A DNA stretch of 64,000 nt from CAKVLG01 sp045637805. Lineage in GTDB: Bacteria; Bacillota; Clostridia; Christensenellales; UBA1242. The translations under genes were made by a program, and so were the position numbers. Within the stretch, counting starts at the first letter, position 1. Each line of letters opens with the position of its first letter. Location: NCBI GenBank assembly GCA_045637805.1, contig JAZUAE010000012.1:62001-126000 (forward strand), given 5' to 3'. The notes beneath the pieces are model-generated. The model had not been told where the DNA came from and did no database searches. It saw only the letters and a list, made by a program, of their open reading frames with translations. Shown piece by piece: positions 34,001 to 42,275 of this stretch.

Positions 34001-37000
34001 CACTTGAGACTGGTGGATTAGATGCTAGTGTCTATAAAGCCTTTAATCTTTCATCGGGCGATGTGTATGAAATGCTAAAGCCGATTGAATCGATTACGTG
34101 TTATGGCGAAGGTTACACAAATATTGTAAGCGTTGAGGCTCAAACTTTAAACAACATCAAATACGGAAGCAATATTGAGTTTGTTTTAGATGTAAATTCA
34201 AATGCTGCGTATATCAAAGAAATAGTGTTAAGTTATTATGTCAACAGCGAACTCAAAAACTTAACTGTTACAGGCTCTTTTGATCAGACTACTGGCGTTG
34301 TGACTTATACTGGGGACGTGGATAATGAATATGTTGCGGTTGTAACATCTGCAGATGATGGCAAGGTTGTTATCAAACTAAAATCAGTTAAACCAAACTT
34401 TAATCTTAATAATAAAACTTATACGCTTGGTGATGTGAGTGCCGTAGTTTCTTTGAAAGAATATAATAAAGTATCTGCAAAACTTAACGGTAGCGATAAG
34501 AATGTTTCTTATATTGTAATGCCAACAGCAACGGGCGATTATTCTTATTCAGATAAAGTGTTCTATGGCAGAGCTTTTGATGTAACACTTGACGCTCCTA
34601 ACTACAATGTTTTTAAATCAGTTACTATAAATGGCACTGCTTATGATTTAACATTTTTATATACTGCCGACCGCAATGATTTATTTATCAGTAATCTAAT
34701 AGGCGATAAAGAGGGTGGAAGTATCTTTTACAATAAATATGAAATTGACGGATTAACTGTTAAAATAGGTTTTGACGGAACAAAATTTTATATAAAAATT
34801 TCAGGTCAAATTACTAAAGATATAAAAATAGATGCTGTGGCAGAAGAGGTATCATCTTCTGTGTCTATAAAGGGTACAAATAATAGTGGAGACAAAAATG
34901 GAATCTCGTTTAGTGGTTTAACATTAGACACATTTAAACCTAATAACCGACAAACGGTAATCTTTAATATGGTAAACGGCTATAGAATTAAGCAAATCAA
35001 CTTAACTTATGATAGCGTAGAAATAGAAGGGTTTAAAATTTTTGATTATGACAACTGGAAATGGGATCAAAATAAAGGCTATTATACATCAAGTGAATCA
35101 TATGAAAGTGGTTATATTTCAACTAATTCATCATTAAAGAATACTAATATTCAAGCTTCTTCAGATGGTACTAGTATTACACTTGCAAGAATTTGGTTTG
35201 ATCTTGAAATTGAAGTTGTCTATGAACGTGTAGTAGATATCGTTATTGATATTGATGATTCCTCAAGGGTTAATATTTATGATCAGAATAGTAATGTTCT
35301 TGTTGGTGAATATATAAATGGTAAATATAAACTAAGAATTGTTGGAAATGAAGATATTACAGATATTGAAGCTATAACAACTGTGGGTGATGAAATTTAT
35401 TACATAAACAATGTAGAAATTCCAGAAGGTATGGCTGCTGCAACAGTGACGAACAAAGTGTCTGCAACATGGAACTCGTATGACACATCTTACATTGCTC
35501 TTGAAATAGGAAAATTTGCTATTACAATGAATGTAACAACCTATCTTGGAAAAGGTGGTGACAGTTTTGATGAAGAACATTTGAGAGATGCTGGCAATTA
35601 TTATACCAAGGATTATATTTCATTTAGTTATGGTGTTGATTCTGTTCTAAACAACAAAACTTATGGCGGTTTAAATCCTGAAAATTCAAAAGTAAGCATT
35701 TCGTATGATAGCAAGATATTTACTATGACTATGAAGGATACTAATGGTGCTTATAAGGGGTACCTTGCTTACAAATATTTGTTGAAAGATTCAAACGGTG
35801 TTGTTATTCAGGAACTCAGTGATATATCTGCAGAGGCAACAATGACATTTGAACTTACAAATGAAATGATTGAGTCTTTTAATAATAGATACATGTTAGA
35901 GATTTATTTTAAAGCTATTGAGTATGATGTTGAATATGTCGCAGGTACATTTGATGTTGATGGTGATAGAGGAAATGTAACTGGCGGAACGGTTTCTAAA
36001 ACTCATCATATATTTAATGTTAGTCAAAATGTTTCTTCGCAAAGATTTTCAAGACCTGGCTGGGAACAGACAGGTTGGGTAAGTGAAGTATACACTATAA
36101 CCAGAGATGGGAAATCTGCAGAAGTTGTAGCTGATAAAAATCTTACTAATGAAAACGGTGCAACAGTGACACTTTATGCAGCATGGAAGACAAAGTCTTA
36201 TACTGTTAGTTATCTATATAATTATGGAACGGGCTCAAGCGAAGCAGAAACTGAATATAATGGCTCAGAAACTGTTAAATACTTATTTAATTGTGACGAT
36301 TTACAAAAAATAAACAGAGATGGTTATAAGTTCTTAGGCTGGTTTACTGGTCCAAATAATGGTGATAAAAAAGTAAATGATAAAGTATTTTCATTTGACA
36401 TATATACTGAATTAGTAAATGCAGGTCGTTTAAATACGGATTCTTCCACAATAGAACTTACAGCACAATGGGAAATGGTTACTTACATTGTAAAATTCAA
36501 TTTTAATGATGCTGATGAAAACGGCTCTAGCACTGCAACTCTTAAAACAGGAAACTTGGATTTCACCGTTGCATTTGATACTGCTTTTGGAATGCTTCCA
36601 ACGCTAGAAAGAACAGGTTATGATTTTGTGGGTTGGGCGCCAACTACTGCTGGTGACTTAATTATAACTTCTAATTCTACAGTGCTAGATAAAACTCTTT
36701 TTGATAGCCTTACAGGTGATAATAAAGACGAAAAAGAGGGTGCCAACTTAGATCTATTTGCTATATGGTCAAAGCAACAGTTTACTATAATATTTGATTT
36801 AAACAATACCGGATTACCAGGATACGGACTTTCAGATAATGGATTTAGTGCTACGCCAAGTCCGATTACTTTAAGGTTTGATGAGAAGTTTAGTGCTACC
36901 GACCTTCCAACAGTATCTTCTAATGGATATGAGTTTAAAGGTTGGTACATCTATCCTGTATTTTCAGAAAATGCAGTTTCAGGAATTCCTTGCACAAAAG

Positions 37001-38523
37001 ATACAGTTTTAGACATGAGCATTTGGAACTCGTTATATATAGAAAAAGACGGAATGGTTAAGTTGTCTGACACTTACGAGAATGGCGACGAATCAACATA
37101 TAAATTTAAAATATTTGCTTACTGGCAAATTAATACTTATACTGTTTCAGTTCCATCTACTAGTGCGGGCGCAGAGTATGTGACATCGGTAAAATACGAG
37201 AGTGGTAAAGATGTTGATGATGTAAAAGGAGTGGCGCAAGGGGCAACTGGATCAACAGAAGTAAATTATGGTGACTTTGCCATAATTGATTTGGTGCCTG
37301 AAAATGGTACATATATAAATAAAATAACATTCAACTATGGTGATTCAAAAACTCTTCAATATACAATAAACTGGAATAGTTCTAATAGAACGATTAACAT
37401 TGAGAATGAACATTCAACATTAAATAATTCAAACAAAGTTGATTTTGTTGAAAATATTATGTTCATAAAGAGTGATTATTCAGAAAAAATTAATATCAGA
37501 ATAATTATTTCTTTTGTTAAAACAAATATAATTATCGAAGCTGAATCTGAGACTCAGATGTATGAAGTTCGTTTTACTGATGAAGTTGAAAATGAAACAT
37601 TGTTTACGACATTGGTTGAATATTCTAAAAGTATAGATACTAGATTGTTTGTTTATCCATATAGAAAAGGATATATATTTGAAAAATACAATTTAGAGAA
37701 TAAGAATGGTGAAACTGTGTCTAATGTCTACTACATAGATAAAGCCATTTATTATGACACAACAATTATATTAACATATACATCTAGTCCAACACAAAAG
37801 GTTAATTTTTATGTGTGGAAAGAATCGGAGTATGTGCTAGAAAGTGTAATTTCAGAAAATTATATATTGTCATCTGCAACGGAAAGTACAAATAATTTTT
37901 CGATTGACGAAAGCTTAGTGCCTATTGTAGACGCTAATGGAATAAGTGTTACTATGGGCAATGGCGAACAACTGAATGTAGTTGGATTTACATATGGTGG
38001 TGTTTTGCTTACACTCCCAGCCAAGAATGCAAACCATTGGCCAGCCGACACTTATCTTGCAGGTTACATCATTGCAGATAGCGCCCCAGCTAGCGGGTAC
38101 TATACCGCTAACATGACTGGTAGTGTTACAAATATATCTAGCCACACAAAATATACTAATAGCTTTATGGTGGAAGAAGAGATTAATCTTTATGCATACT
38201 ATGACAAACCAGTATTTGCTTTTGTATCAGATAGTGAGATCGATAGCACTGCAGAGTTCTCAGTTGAAGGATATACAACGGCTGATGTTGTATATAAATA
38301 TGTAAGTCAAGACGGGTTAAATGCTATATTAACAACCTACAGCGCAAACAAAGATTTAGCCTCTGCTGTAAATCAGCATTATGATAAATTAAGTTCAACG
38401 ACAGATTCAACTTATATCTATAAAATAGCATATGTTAATGGAACAAAAAATGGTGTAACATATATTTATCAAGTGGCGACCACTTGCTATAACATATTTA
38501 CAGGTGAAATAATTGCAATATAA
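31021..38523 (+). CDS. Giant membrane-anchored surface protein with InlB B-type repeats
   Basis: A 2500-residue protein. A membrane helix at about residues 12-33 (IISVVVALVVVLATVLAVLL) with basic residues before it anchors the rest outside. Residues about 50-560 are repetitive short strands resembling a beta-propeller (for example YENYAVVKEGGTYKIL). Listeria-Bacteroides (InlB B) repeats follow, seen by their ends: LYAVWAYNTYKI near 865, LYAAWKTKSYTV near 1719, LTAQWEMVTYIV near 1814, LFAIWSKQQFTI near 1913 and FAYWQINTYTV near 2032. There is no sortase signal, no cell-wall domain and no enzyme motif. A role in adhesion or host contact is inference from repeat type. Confidence 0.85.
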   Translation: MAKRIRKSTKITIISVVVALVVVLATVLAVLLTRNNKDFLTASQREFFAALHYKNAYSSNLENKSLNLGSATFDSVVTVYENYAVVKEGGTYKILSMKEGYAGENTELTFDGVVAIENDIVVIKYSDNYFVYKINYDSSVITETLLYGGISHAKLSGGILTLYYDAQKLLKVIDINNDDVLLEENNVVEYSVNKTGISFDKITVSADKTEACLTSNVYLFDNGVLTIYKSIETEATVTLSTTRYFIDDVYVSLEDINLLRLSGNYLLTQNFEVVSSIDADVVIGTKNYKITQSVESLVTNKELKLTSSLYFDSIKTDVDGYVSLIGDKISADKQIDFDDRTVYYYNENFELLISYDYDDFGDLLDYKQGLAIAKNGFIDVLGKGNSAINTKLESLNINTIILSSDENIVFAKNASQVYVVNIKDAKVSQISTKATTLVNGYMFVEKISNGVSKYFLVNANGKLKEVSNISTDENLIAYSKLSTGYYFQTIDAEKVRLVKYDGSVLVDNVEVDTIGYSLSSDKSTVILTVQNADGVKVLRSTLPKDALLPNTIDEIMIYGLTGTNVSQNIPVFSSRSGTEDISVQRMGTNYTSDDAGIEIKTTGTNIVVESYAKYLMTNIKLSQYNDMNGLVVDYITDTTIAPVDVVSSENSFDELGAKFVEITKEDRTYYDATINYTMRARNLKYEMQNNETVTVKFAKIYYTDVYSETTIYNENPIEASAKRGYIFDGYFLSYNSVDYRVTTGTMLNIDDGIKGVLMPTNSEDDNIETVYSLKPIFTPITYGVKYIATPSDSSLYPGLAVNGNNEILDTKAYTYDAEQALYGETFYSTGLTQIGWTTSSTGTTVEYELGENVTDLSYENGDIVNLYAVWAYNTYKIIFNANINSGESVFEDNGYSYTQRNQTITMLDSELSVPKLYAFSEELGYMDMIAWSAYSDGLYPFVIGKEFFDEVENGSVYTKNLVSDEGETREYEVFVFAIYNRENPITANFTYSSTLETGGLDASVYKAFNLSSGDVYEMLKPIESITCYGEGYTNIVSVEAQTLNNIKYGSNIEFVLDVNSNAAYIKEIVLSYYVNSELKNLTVTGSFDQTTGVVTYTGDVDNEYVAVVTSADDGKVVIKLKSVKPNFNLNNKTYTLGDVSAVVSLKEYNKVSAKLNGSDKNVSYIVMPTATGDYSYSDKVFYGRAFDVTLDAPNYNVFKSVTINGTAYDLTFLYTADRNDLFISNLIGDKEGGSIFYNKYEIDGLTVKIGFDGTKFYIKISGQITKDIKIDAVAEEVSSSVSIKGTNNSGDKNGISFSGLTLDTFKPNNRQTVIFNMVNGYRIKQINLTYDSVEIEGFKIFDYDNWKWDQNKGYYTSSESYESGYISTNSSLKNTNIQASSDGTSITLARIWFDLEIEVVYERVVDIVIDIDDSSRVNIYDQNSNVLVGEYINGKYKLRIVGNEDITDIEAITTVGDEIYYINNVEIPEGMAAATVTNKVSATWNSYDTSYIALEIGKFAITMNVTTYLGKGGDSFDEEHLRDAGNYYTKDYISFSYGVDSVLNNKTYGGLNPENSKVSISYDSKIFTMTMKDTNGAYKGYLAYKYLLKDSNGVVIQELSDISAEATMTFELTNEMIESFNNRYMLEIYFKAIEYDVEYVAGTFDVDGDRGNVTGGTVSKTHHIFNVSQNVSSQRFSRPGWEQTGWVSEVYTITRDGKSAEVVADKNLTNENGATVTLYAAWKTKSYTVSYLYNYGTGSSEAETEYNGSETVKYLFNCDDLQKINRDGYKFLGWFTGPNNGDKKVNDKVFSFDIYTELVNAGRLNTDSSTIELTAQWEMVTYIVKFNFNDADENGSSTATLKTGNLDFTVAFDTAFGMLPTLERTGYDFVGWAPTTAGDLIITSNSTVLDKTLFDSLTGDNKDEKEGANLDLFAIWSKQQFTIIFDLNNTGLPGYGLSDNGFSATPSPITLRFDEKFSATDLPTVSSNGYEFKGWYIYPVFSENAVSGIPCTKDTVLDMSIWNSLYIEKDGMVKLSDTYENGDESTYKFKIFAYWQINTYTVSVPSTSAGAEYVTSVKYESGKDVDDVKGVAQGATGSTEVNYGDFAIIDLVPENGTYINKITFNYGDSKTLQYTINWNSSNRTINIENEHSTLNNSNKVDFVENIMFIKSDYSEKINIRIIISFVKTNIIIEAESETQMYEVRFTDEVENETLFTTLVEYSKSIDTRLFVYPYRKGYIFEKYNLENKNGETVSNVYYIDKAIYYDTTIILTYTSSPTQKVNFYVWKESEYVLESVISENYILSSATESTNNFSIDESLVPIVDANGISVTMGNGEQLNVVGFTYGGVLLTLPAKNANHWPADTYLAGYIIADSAPASGYYTANMTGSVTNISSHTKYTNSFMVEEEINLYAYYDKPVFAFVSDSEIDSTAEFSVEGYTTADVVYKYVSQDGLNAILTTYSANKDLASAVNQHYDKLSSTTDSTYIYKIAYVNGTKNGVTYIYQVATTCYNIFTGEIIAI

Positions 38524-38528
38524 TTTAT

Positions 38529-38557
38529 TTGACAATGTAATCAAAAATTGATAAAAT
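38529..38557 (+). promoter_or_regulatory. Promoter of the 38583 lipoprotein gene
   Basis: TTGACA, exactly 17 bases, TAAAAT; leader with AGAGGA before the ATG. Confidence 0.75.
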
Positions 38558-38582
38558 CAAACTTAGAAAAAGAGGATAATTT

Positions 38583-39290
38583 ATGAAAAAAATTTTAAAA
38601 GTTTTTAGTTCATTATGTTTAGTATTAGTTGTTGGCGCTGCTGTGCTTTTATCTGGTTGCGCTAAAAAGTACAATGTCAACGTTCAAGCAACTGTTGGTG
38701 GTGGAGTTTATGCGCGTGGAACAAATAGTGTTTCAGTAATCGGAGATAATGAGGTTGAACAAGGTAAAGATTTTCAAATCAGTATTGAGGCAAACCCAGG
38801 TTACTATATTCAAAAGTTAACTGTTAATGGTAAAGCTGTAGATATTTCTACTTGGGCAGCTGATAGTGATGGTTATGTGACTAGACATGTTTATGCTGTA
38901 AGCAAGGTTGAAGAAGATAAAAATGTTGTTATAACTTTTGGCGCAAAGATTAAAAATATAAAATTTGTCTTTGTAAATAGTTCTTATGCTTCAATCGCTA
39001 ATGAATCTTACTTAGAGTATAAGGTTCCTTGTCATAAAGACTTTAACTTGTTTAAGTTTGATTTCGATGGCACAGGTGCAGGTGAAGCTGAAGATATTTT
39101 CTATATGAAAAGACCTGATGCATCATACGTGGCTTTATCAAAATTTGCCCTTAACAGCGTTAACGGTACACTTTATGTAAAATTAAAAGATGGTTACACT
39201 GGTACTGGTGTTATGGATCAAATTCAATCAGATCTTGATGCTATTATTACAGCCGTTGAAGGTTGTGAGAGAATATATCCTGCAGCATAA
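38583..39290 (+). CDS. Lipoprotein with a divergent InlB B-repeat domain
   Basis: A 235-residue lipoprotein. The signal peptide ends in the lipobox LLSGC (Cys at residue 26). Residues about 29-115 match the divergent InlB repeat: YNVNVQATVGGGVYARG, then a QGKDFQISIEANPGYYIQKLTVNG core. The C-terminal 115 residues are of unknown fold. It follows the giant surface protein by 59 bases but has its own strong promoter, so it can be made independently. Probably part of the same cell-surface assembly; that is inference. Confidence 0.85.
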   Translation: MKKILKVFSSLCLVLVVGAAVLLSGCAKKYNVNVQATVGGGVYARGTNSVSVIGDNEVEQGKDFQISIEANPGYYIQKLTVNGKAVDISTWAADSDGYVTRHVYAVSKVEEDKNVVITFGAKIKNIKFVFVNSSYASIANESYLEYKVPCHKDFNLFKFDFDGTGAGEAEDIFYMKRPDASYVALSKFALNSVNGTLYVKLKDGYTGTGVMDQIQSDLDAIITAVEGCERIYPAA

Positions 39291-39291
39291 T

Positions 39292-39321
39292 AAAAAACAA
39301 GGCAAACTGCCTTGTTTTTTT
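39292..39321. terminator. Bidirectional terminator between lipoprotein and trxB
   Basis: Thirteen-base-pair stem AAAAAACAAGGCA / TGCCTTGTTTTTT with an AAC loop. It serves both convergent genes. Confidence 0.9.
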
Positions 39322-39333
39322 ATTGTGTGATTT

Positions 39334-40254
39334 TTATTGAAGATGTTTTATTACGCCAAGAGAGGCGATTGCTCCATCGCTTGTAGCGGTAACTATTTGA
39401 CGAAAATTTTTTTCTCTGCAGTCTCCGGCTGCAAAAACGCCTGGAACGCTAGTCAACATATTCTCGTCAGTTTTTATATATCCGCCATCGGTAAGATTGA
39501 TTTTGCCATTAAGCAGTAAAGTATCGGGCGTTCTTCCTATGGCTACAAATATTGCAGATACTGATAATGATTTGTTTTTATTTGTAAGCTTGTTGGTAAT
39601 GGTAATGCTTTCAACATTTGTGTTTCCGTTAATTTCGCTTACTGTGGAGTTGAGTACAAATTCAACTTTGCCTGTTTTTTCAAGATTTCTTACTTGGGCT
39701 TCTAAGACTTTGTCTGCTCTAAATGCGTCACGTCTATGGATTAAATATACTTTTTTGCACATATTCGCAAGGTATAAACAGTCGGTAAATGCGGAATTTC
39801 CGCCACCAACAACAGCAACAGTTTTACCCGAATAAAGGGCACCATCACAGGTTGCGCAATAGCTAACTCCGCGACCTATAAACTTTTGTTCGCCGTTACA
39901 TTCAACTTGCTTGCTTGATGCGCCAAGAGCAAGAATTATAGTCTTTGCTTTTAAAGTGCCATTGTATATTTTAAGAGTTTTAATAACTTTGTCTAATTCG
40001 TAATCTAAAACATCGGTTTGCATAATTTCTACGCCAAGTGATTCCACTTGGTTTTTCATTGCAAGAGATAACTCAACGCCATCTATTTTGCTAAAGCCGG
40101 GATAGTTTTCAATGAGTGGGGTGTTGACCATTTGACCGCCAGGAATGTTGCGCTCTAGTACCAAAATATCCGCATTTGCTCGCTTTAAATATATTGCGGC
40201 AGTAAGTCCTGCAGGGCCGCCGCCAACAATTATTGTATCATAAATTTTTTCCAT
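39334..40254 (-). CDS. trxB: Thioredoxin reductase
   Basis: A 306-residue flavoprotein that reduces thioredoxin with NADPH. FAD-binding GGGPAG at 11-16, redox-active CATC at 133-136, NADP-binding GGGNSAF with a following HRRDAFRA, and the closing FAD motif GVFAAGDCREKNFRQIVTA are all present. The HRR pair supports NADPH use. Length and domain order are standard for the low-molecular-weight enzyme. The gene has its own promoter and AGGAGA site and runs opposite to ctsR, sharing the intergenic region with it. Confidence 0.95.
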   Translation of the reverse strand: MEKIYDTIIVGGGPAGLTAAIYLKRANADILVLERNIPGGQMVNTPLIENYPGFSKIDGVELSLAMKNQVESLGVEIMQTDVLDYELDKVIKTLKIYNGTLKAKTIILALGASSKQVECNGEQKFIGRGVSYCATCDGALYSGKTVAVVGGGNSAFTDCLYLANMCKKVYLIHRRDAFRADKVLEAQVRNLEKTGKVEFVLNSTVSEINGNTNVESITITNKLTNKNKSLSVSAIFVAIGRTPDTLLLNGKINLTDGGYIKTDENMLTSVPGVFAAGDCREKNFRQIVTATSDGAIASLGVIKHLQ

Positions 40255-40271
40255 AATTTTCTCCTATATCT

Positions 40272-40300
40272 ATTATAATGTTTTCCATTATTTGAGGCAA
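40272..40300 (-). promoter_or_regulatory. Promoter of trxB
   Basis: On the minus strand TTGCCT, exactly 17 bases, TATAAT, followed by a short leader with AGGAGA. Confidence 0.75.
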
Positions 40301-40334
40301 TCAAAATTAAATATTAAAAAGTGTCATAAATAAA

Positions 40335-40363
40335 TTGACAAGATTTAATTTAGAGTTTATCAT
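40335..40363 (+). promoter_or_regulatory. Sigma-A promoter of the ctsR operon
   Basis: TTGACA, exactly 17 bases, TATCAT. Transcription should begin near 40370, immediately before the CtsR operator. Confidence 0.85.
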
Positions 40364-40375
40364 AGAAGTGTGAGG

Positions 40376-40392
40376 TTTGACTTTCTTTGACC
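40376..40392. promoter_or_regulatory. CtsR operator
   Basis: TTTGACTTTCTTTGACC; its reverse complement GGTCAAAGAAAGTCAAA matches the CtsR heptad direct repeat RGTCAAANANRGTCAAA at every fixed position. It lies just downstream of the predicted transcription start, so bound CtsR would block its own operon. A further GTCAAA half-site follows at 40396-40401. Confidence 0.88.
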
Positions 40393-40404
40393 ATTGTCAA
40401 ACAA

Positions 40405-40426
40405 AAGGAGTTAATAAGGAGTTAAT
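40405..40426 (+). repeat. Tandem 11-bp repeat carrying two ribosome binding sites
   Basis: AAGGAGTTAAT occurs twice head to tail, the second copy ending right before the ctsR ATG. Only the second AAGGAG is at working distance. Confidence 0.8.
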
Positions 40427-40888
40427 ATGGCAAATATAAGTGATATTATTGAACAGTTTATTTTAAAAACCATGGGGGACGACGCTGAAGTAGATATTTC
40501 TCGTAATGAACTAGCCAACTTTTTCCGTTGTGCTCCTAGTCAGATTAATTATGTATTAGAAACTAGGTTTACTATTGATCGTGGATTTGTAAAAGAGAGT
40601 CATCGTGGTGGTAGTGGGTATATTCGTCTTACAAAAATCAATGTTGACGAAGATAATTATGTTAACAATTTGATTCTAGAGAGTGTGGGAGATGAATTAT
40701 CCATGAAGCGTTTAACTCAAATAACTGAGAAGCTTGTAAGTGAAGAAATTTTGACTGAAAAGGAAAGAATGTTAATTCTATCTGGGCTTTCAGATGAGTC
40801 ACTTGCTATGCCGCTTACAATTCGTGATAGCATTAGAGCTAGATCTTTTAAGAACATTTTGACAAGCCTTTTAAAGGAGAGTAAATAA
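40427..40888 (+). CDS. ctsR: Transcriptional repressor CtsR
   Basis: A 153-residue repressor of clp genes. The winged HTH holds ISRNELANFFRCAPSQINYVLETRF (about 24-48). The wing carries the heat-sensing glycine stretch RGGSGYIRL (59-67), slightly changed from the usual RGGGGYIRI. The C-terminal domain normally contacts McsB. It represses its own operon through the operator at 40376 and is inactivated by heat in known systems. Stop and mcsA start overlap (TAATG). Confidence 0.96.
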   Translation: MANISDIIEQFILKTMGDDAEVDISRNELANFFRCAPSQINYVLETRFTIDRGFVKESHRGGSGYIRLTKINVDEDNYVNNLILESVGDELSMKRLTQITEKLVSEEILTEKERMLILSGLSDESLAMPLTIRDSIRARSFKNILTSLLKESK

Positions 40889-41271
40889 TGTACACACCTT
40901 TTGATAATGCTGTGCATGATTTATATAAAATGAAAGATGTTATTGATAACGATTCAAGGCAACAAAAACGCAAAACTTGTGCTTTTTGTAAGACTGAACA
41001 AGAGGATTATGAAGACACTTATTTTGTGGGTTGCCCTGCTTGCTATAACACCTTTAACGACGAAATAAAAAAAGCGTGCATGAGTGTTCATGGAGCAAAC
41101 AAGCATACGGGAAAGATTCCTGAAAGATATAAGACCATGGCTGGTAAACAAGCAGAGATTATGCAGCTCGAAGCTCAAAAACAGCGCGCTGCAGAAAAGG
41201 AAGATTATGAACTTGCAAACCTTTTAAAGAAGAAAATTGCAAAACTTAAAGGAGAAATTTATGGCTGCTGA
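40888..41271 (+). CDS. mcsA: McsA, short form with a single zinc module
   Basis: A 127-residue activator of the arginine kinase McsB. One zinc module remains (C31, C34, C49, C52 in CAFCKTEQ and VGCPACYNTF), followed by a helix and a C-terminal UVR motif (AAEKEDYELANLLKKKI). Most McsA proteins are about 180 residues and have another CxxC module at the N-terminus, which is missing here; the gene starts at the ctsR stop, so the missing part is not a mis-called start. Its stop overlaps the mcsB start by 11 bases. Confidence 0.9.
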   Translation: MYTPFDNAVHDLYKMKDVIDNDSRQQKRKTCAFCKTEQEDYEDTYFVGCPACYNTFNDEIKKACMSVHGANKHTGKIPERYKTMAGKQAEIMQLEAQKQRAAEKEDYELANLLKKKIAKLKGEIYGC

Positions 41272-42271
41272 TTTTAGTTCGATTGTAATGAGTAGCCGCA
41301 TTAGGCTCGCTAGGTGTTTGGCAAAAATGCCATTCCCATCAAGGCTTTCTGATGAAAAGGGTGCAGAGGTTTTAAATTCTATTAATAACGCATTGAAAAA
41401 TTTAAACCTAACTTTATACAAGTGCAAAAATTTGCCTGAACTCGATAGTGAACTTTTACGTGAAAAGCATTTAATTTCAAAAGATTTGCTTGAGCGCAGA
41501 GAAATGAGTGGAGTGCTTTTGTCTAGCGATGAAACTATTGCTATTATGATTAATGAGGAAGACCATATAAGAGAGCAATGTATAATGCCGGGCTTATCAT
41601 TAAACAAAGCTTATGATAAGCTGAACAAAATAGATGATGAACTGTTAAGTAAAATAGATATAGCTTTTGACTCAGACTTAGGGTTTTTAAATAGCTGTAT
41701 TACAAATGTTGGAACGGGTATGCGTGCTTCAGTTATGTTATTTCTTCCAGCTTTAACAATGCTTGGTGAGATGAATGCACACATAAATGCACTTTCAAAC
41801 CAAGGGTTTACTGTACGCGGTGTTTATGGTGAGGGCAGTGGAAGTCAAGGTTATATGTATCAGGTTTCCAACAGTAGATGTTTAGGACTTGGCGAAAGAG
41901 AAATAATTAATGGTGTAGACCTTAGCGTTCGAAGATTATGTTCCCTTGAAATTGCGGCGAGGGAAAGATTGCTCGAGAGTGCACATGATGAAATCTATGA
42001 CAAAGTCAGCAGAAGTTATGGCGTTTTGACAAACTGCTATATGCTTGGTGCGGACGAGTTTATGCGTCTTGCAGGCGAGGTTAAGATAGGTTTAGCGCTT
42101 GGGCTCTTAAAATTTAAAGATAATTTCATTATTGATAAACTTATTTTCAAATGTATGCCTTCAAGTTTAACCAAGATTGCGGGCAAGACTATGAATGAAA
42201 TTGAAACAAATAAATTCCGTGCAGAGTATGTGCGAGGATTTTTATCAGAGAATAGAATTATAAGGAGATAA
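41261..42271 (+). CDS. mcsB: Protein arginine kinase McsB
   Basis: A 336-residue phosphagen-kinase-fold enzyme that phosphorylates arginines in misfolded proteins and marks them for ClpCP. SSRIRLARCLAKMPFP near the start, the NEEDHIREQ loop, the LNSCITNVGTGMRAS segment with the active cysteine and GEGSGSQGYMYQVSN are all present. It is needed in known systems to inactivate CtsR as well. I chose the ATG at 41261 with AAAGGAG upstream; an in-frame upstream start at 41237 lacks such a site. clpC follows four bases later. Confidence 0.95.
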   Translation: MAADFSSIVMSSRIRLARCLAKMPFPSRLSDEKGAEVLNSINNALKNLNLTLYKCKNLPELDSELLREKHLISKDLLERREMSGVLLSSDETIAIMINEEDHIREQCIMPGLSLNKAYDKLNKIDDELLSKIDIAFDSDLGFLNSCITNVGTGMRASVMLFLPALTMLGEMNAHINALSNQGFTVRGVYGEGSGSQGYMYQVSNSRCLGLGEREIINGVDLSVRRLCSLEIAARERLLESAHDEIYDKVSRSYGVLTNCYMLGADEFMRLAGEVKIGLALGLLKFKDNFIIDKLIFKCMPSSLTKIAGKTMNEIETNKFRAEYVRGFLSENRIIRR

Positions 42272-42275
42272 AGGT

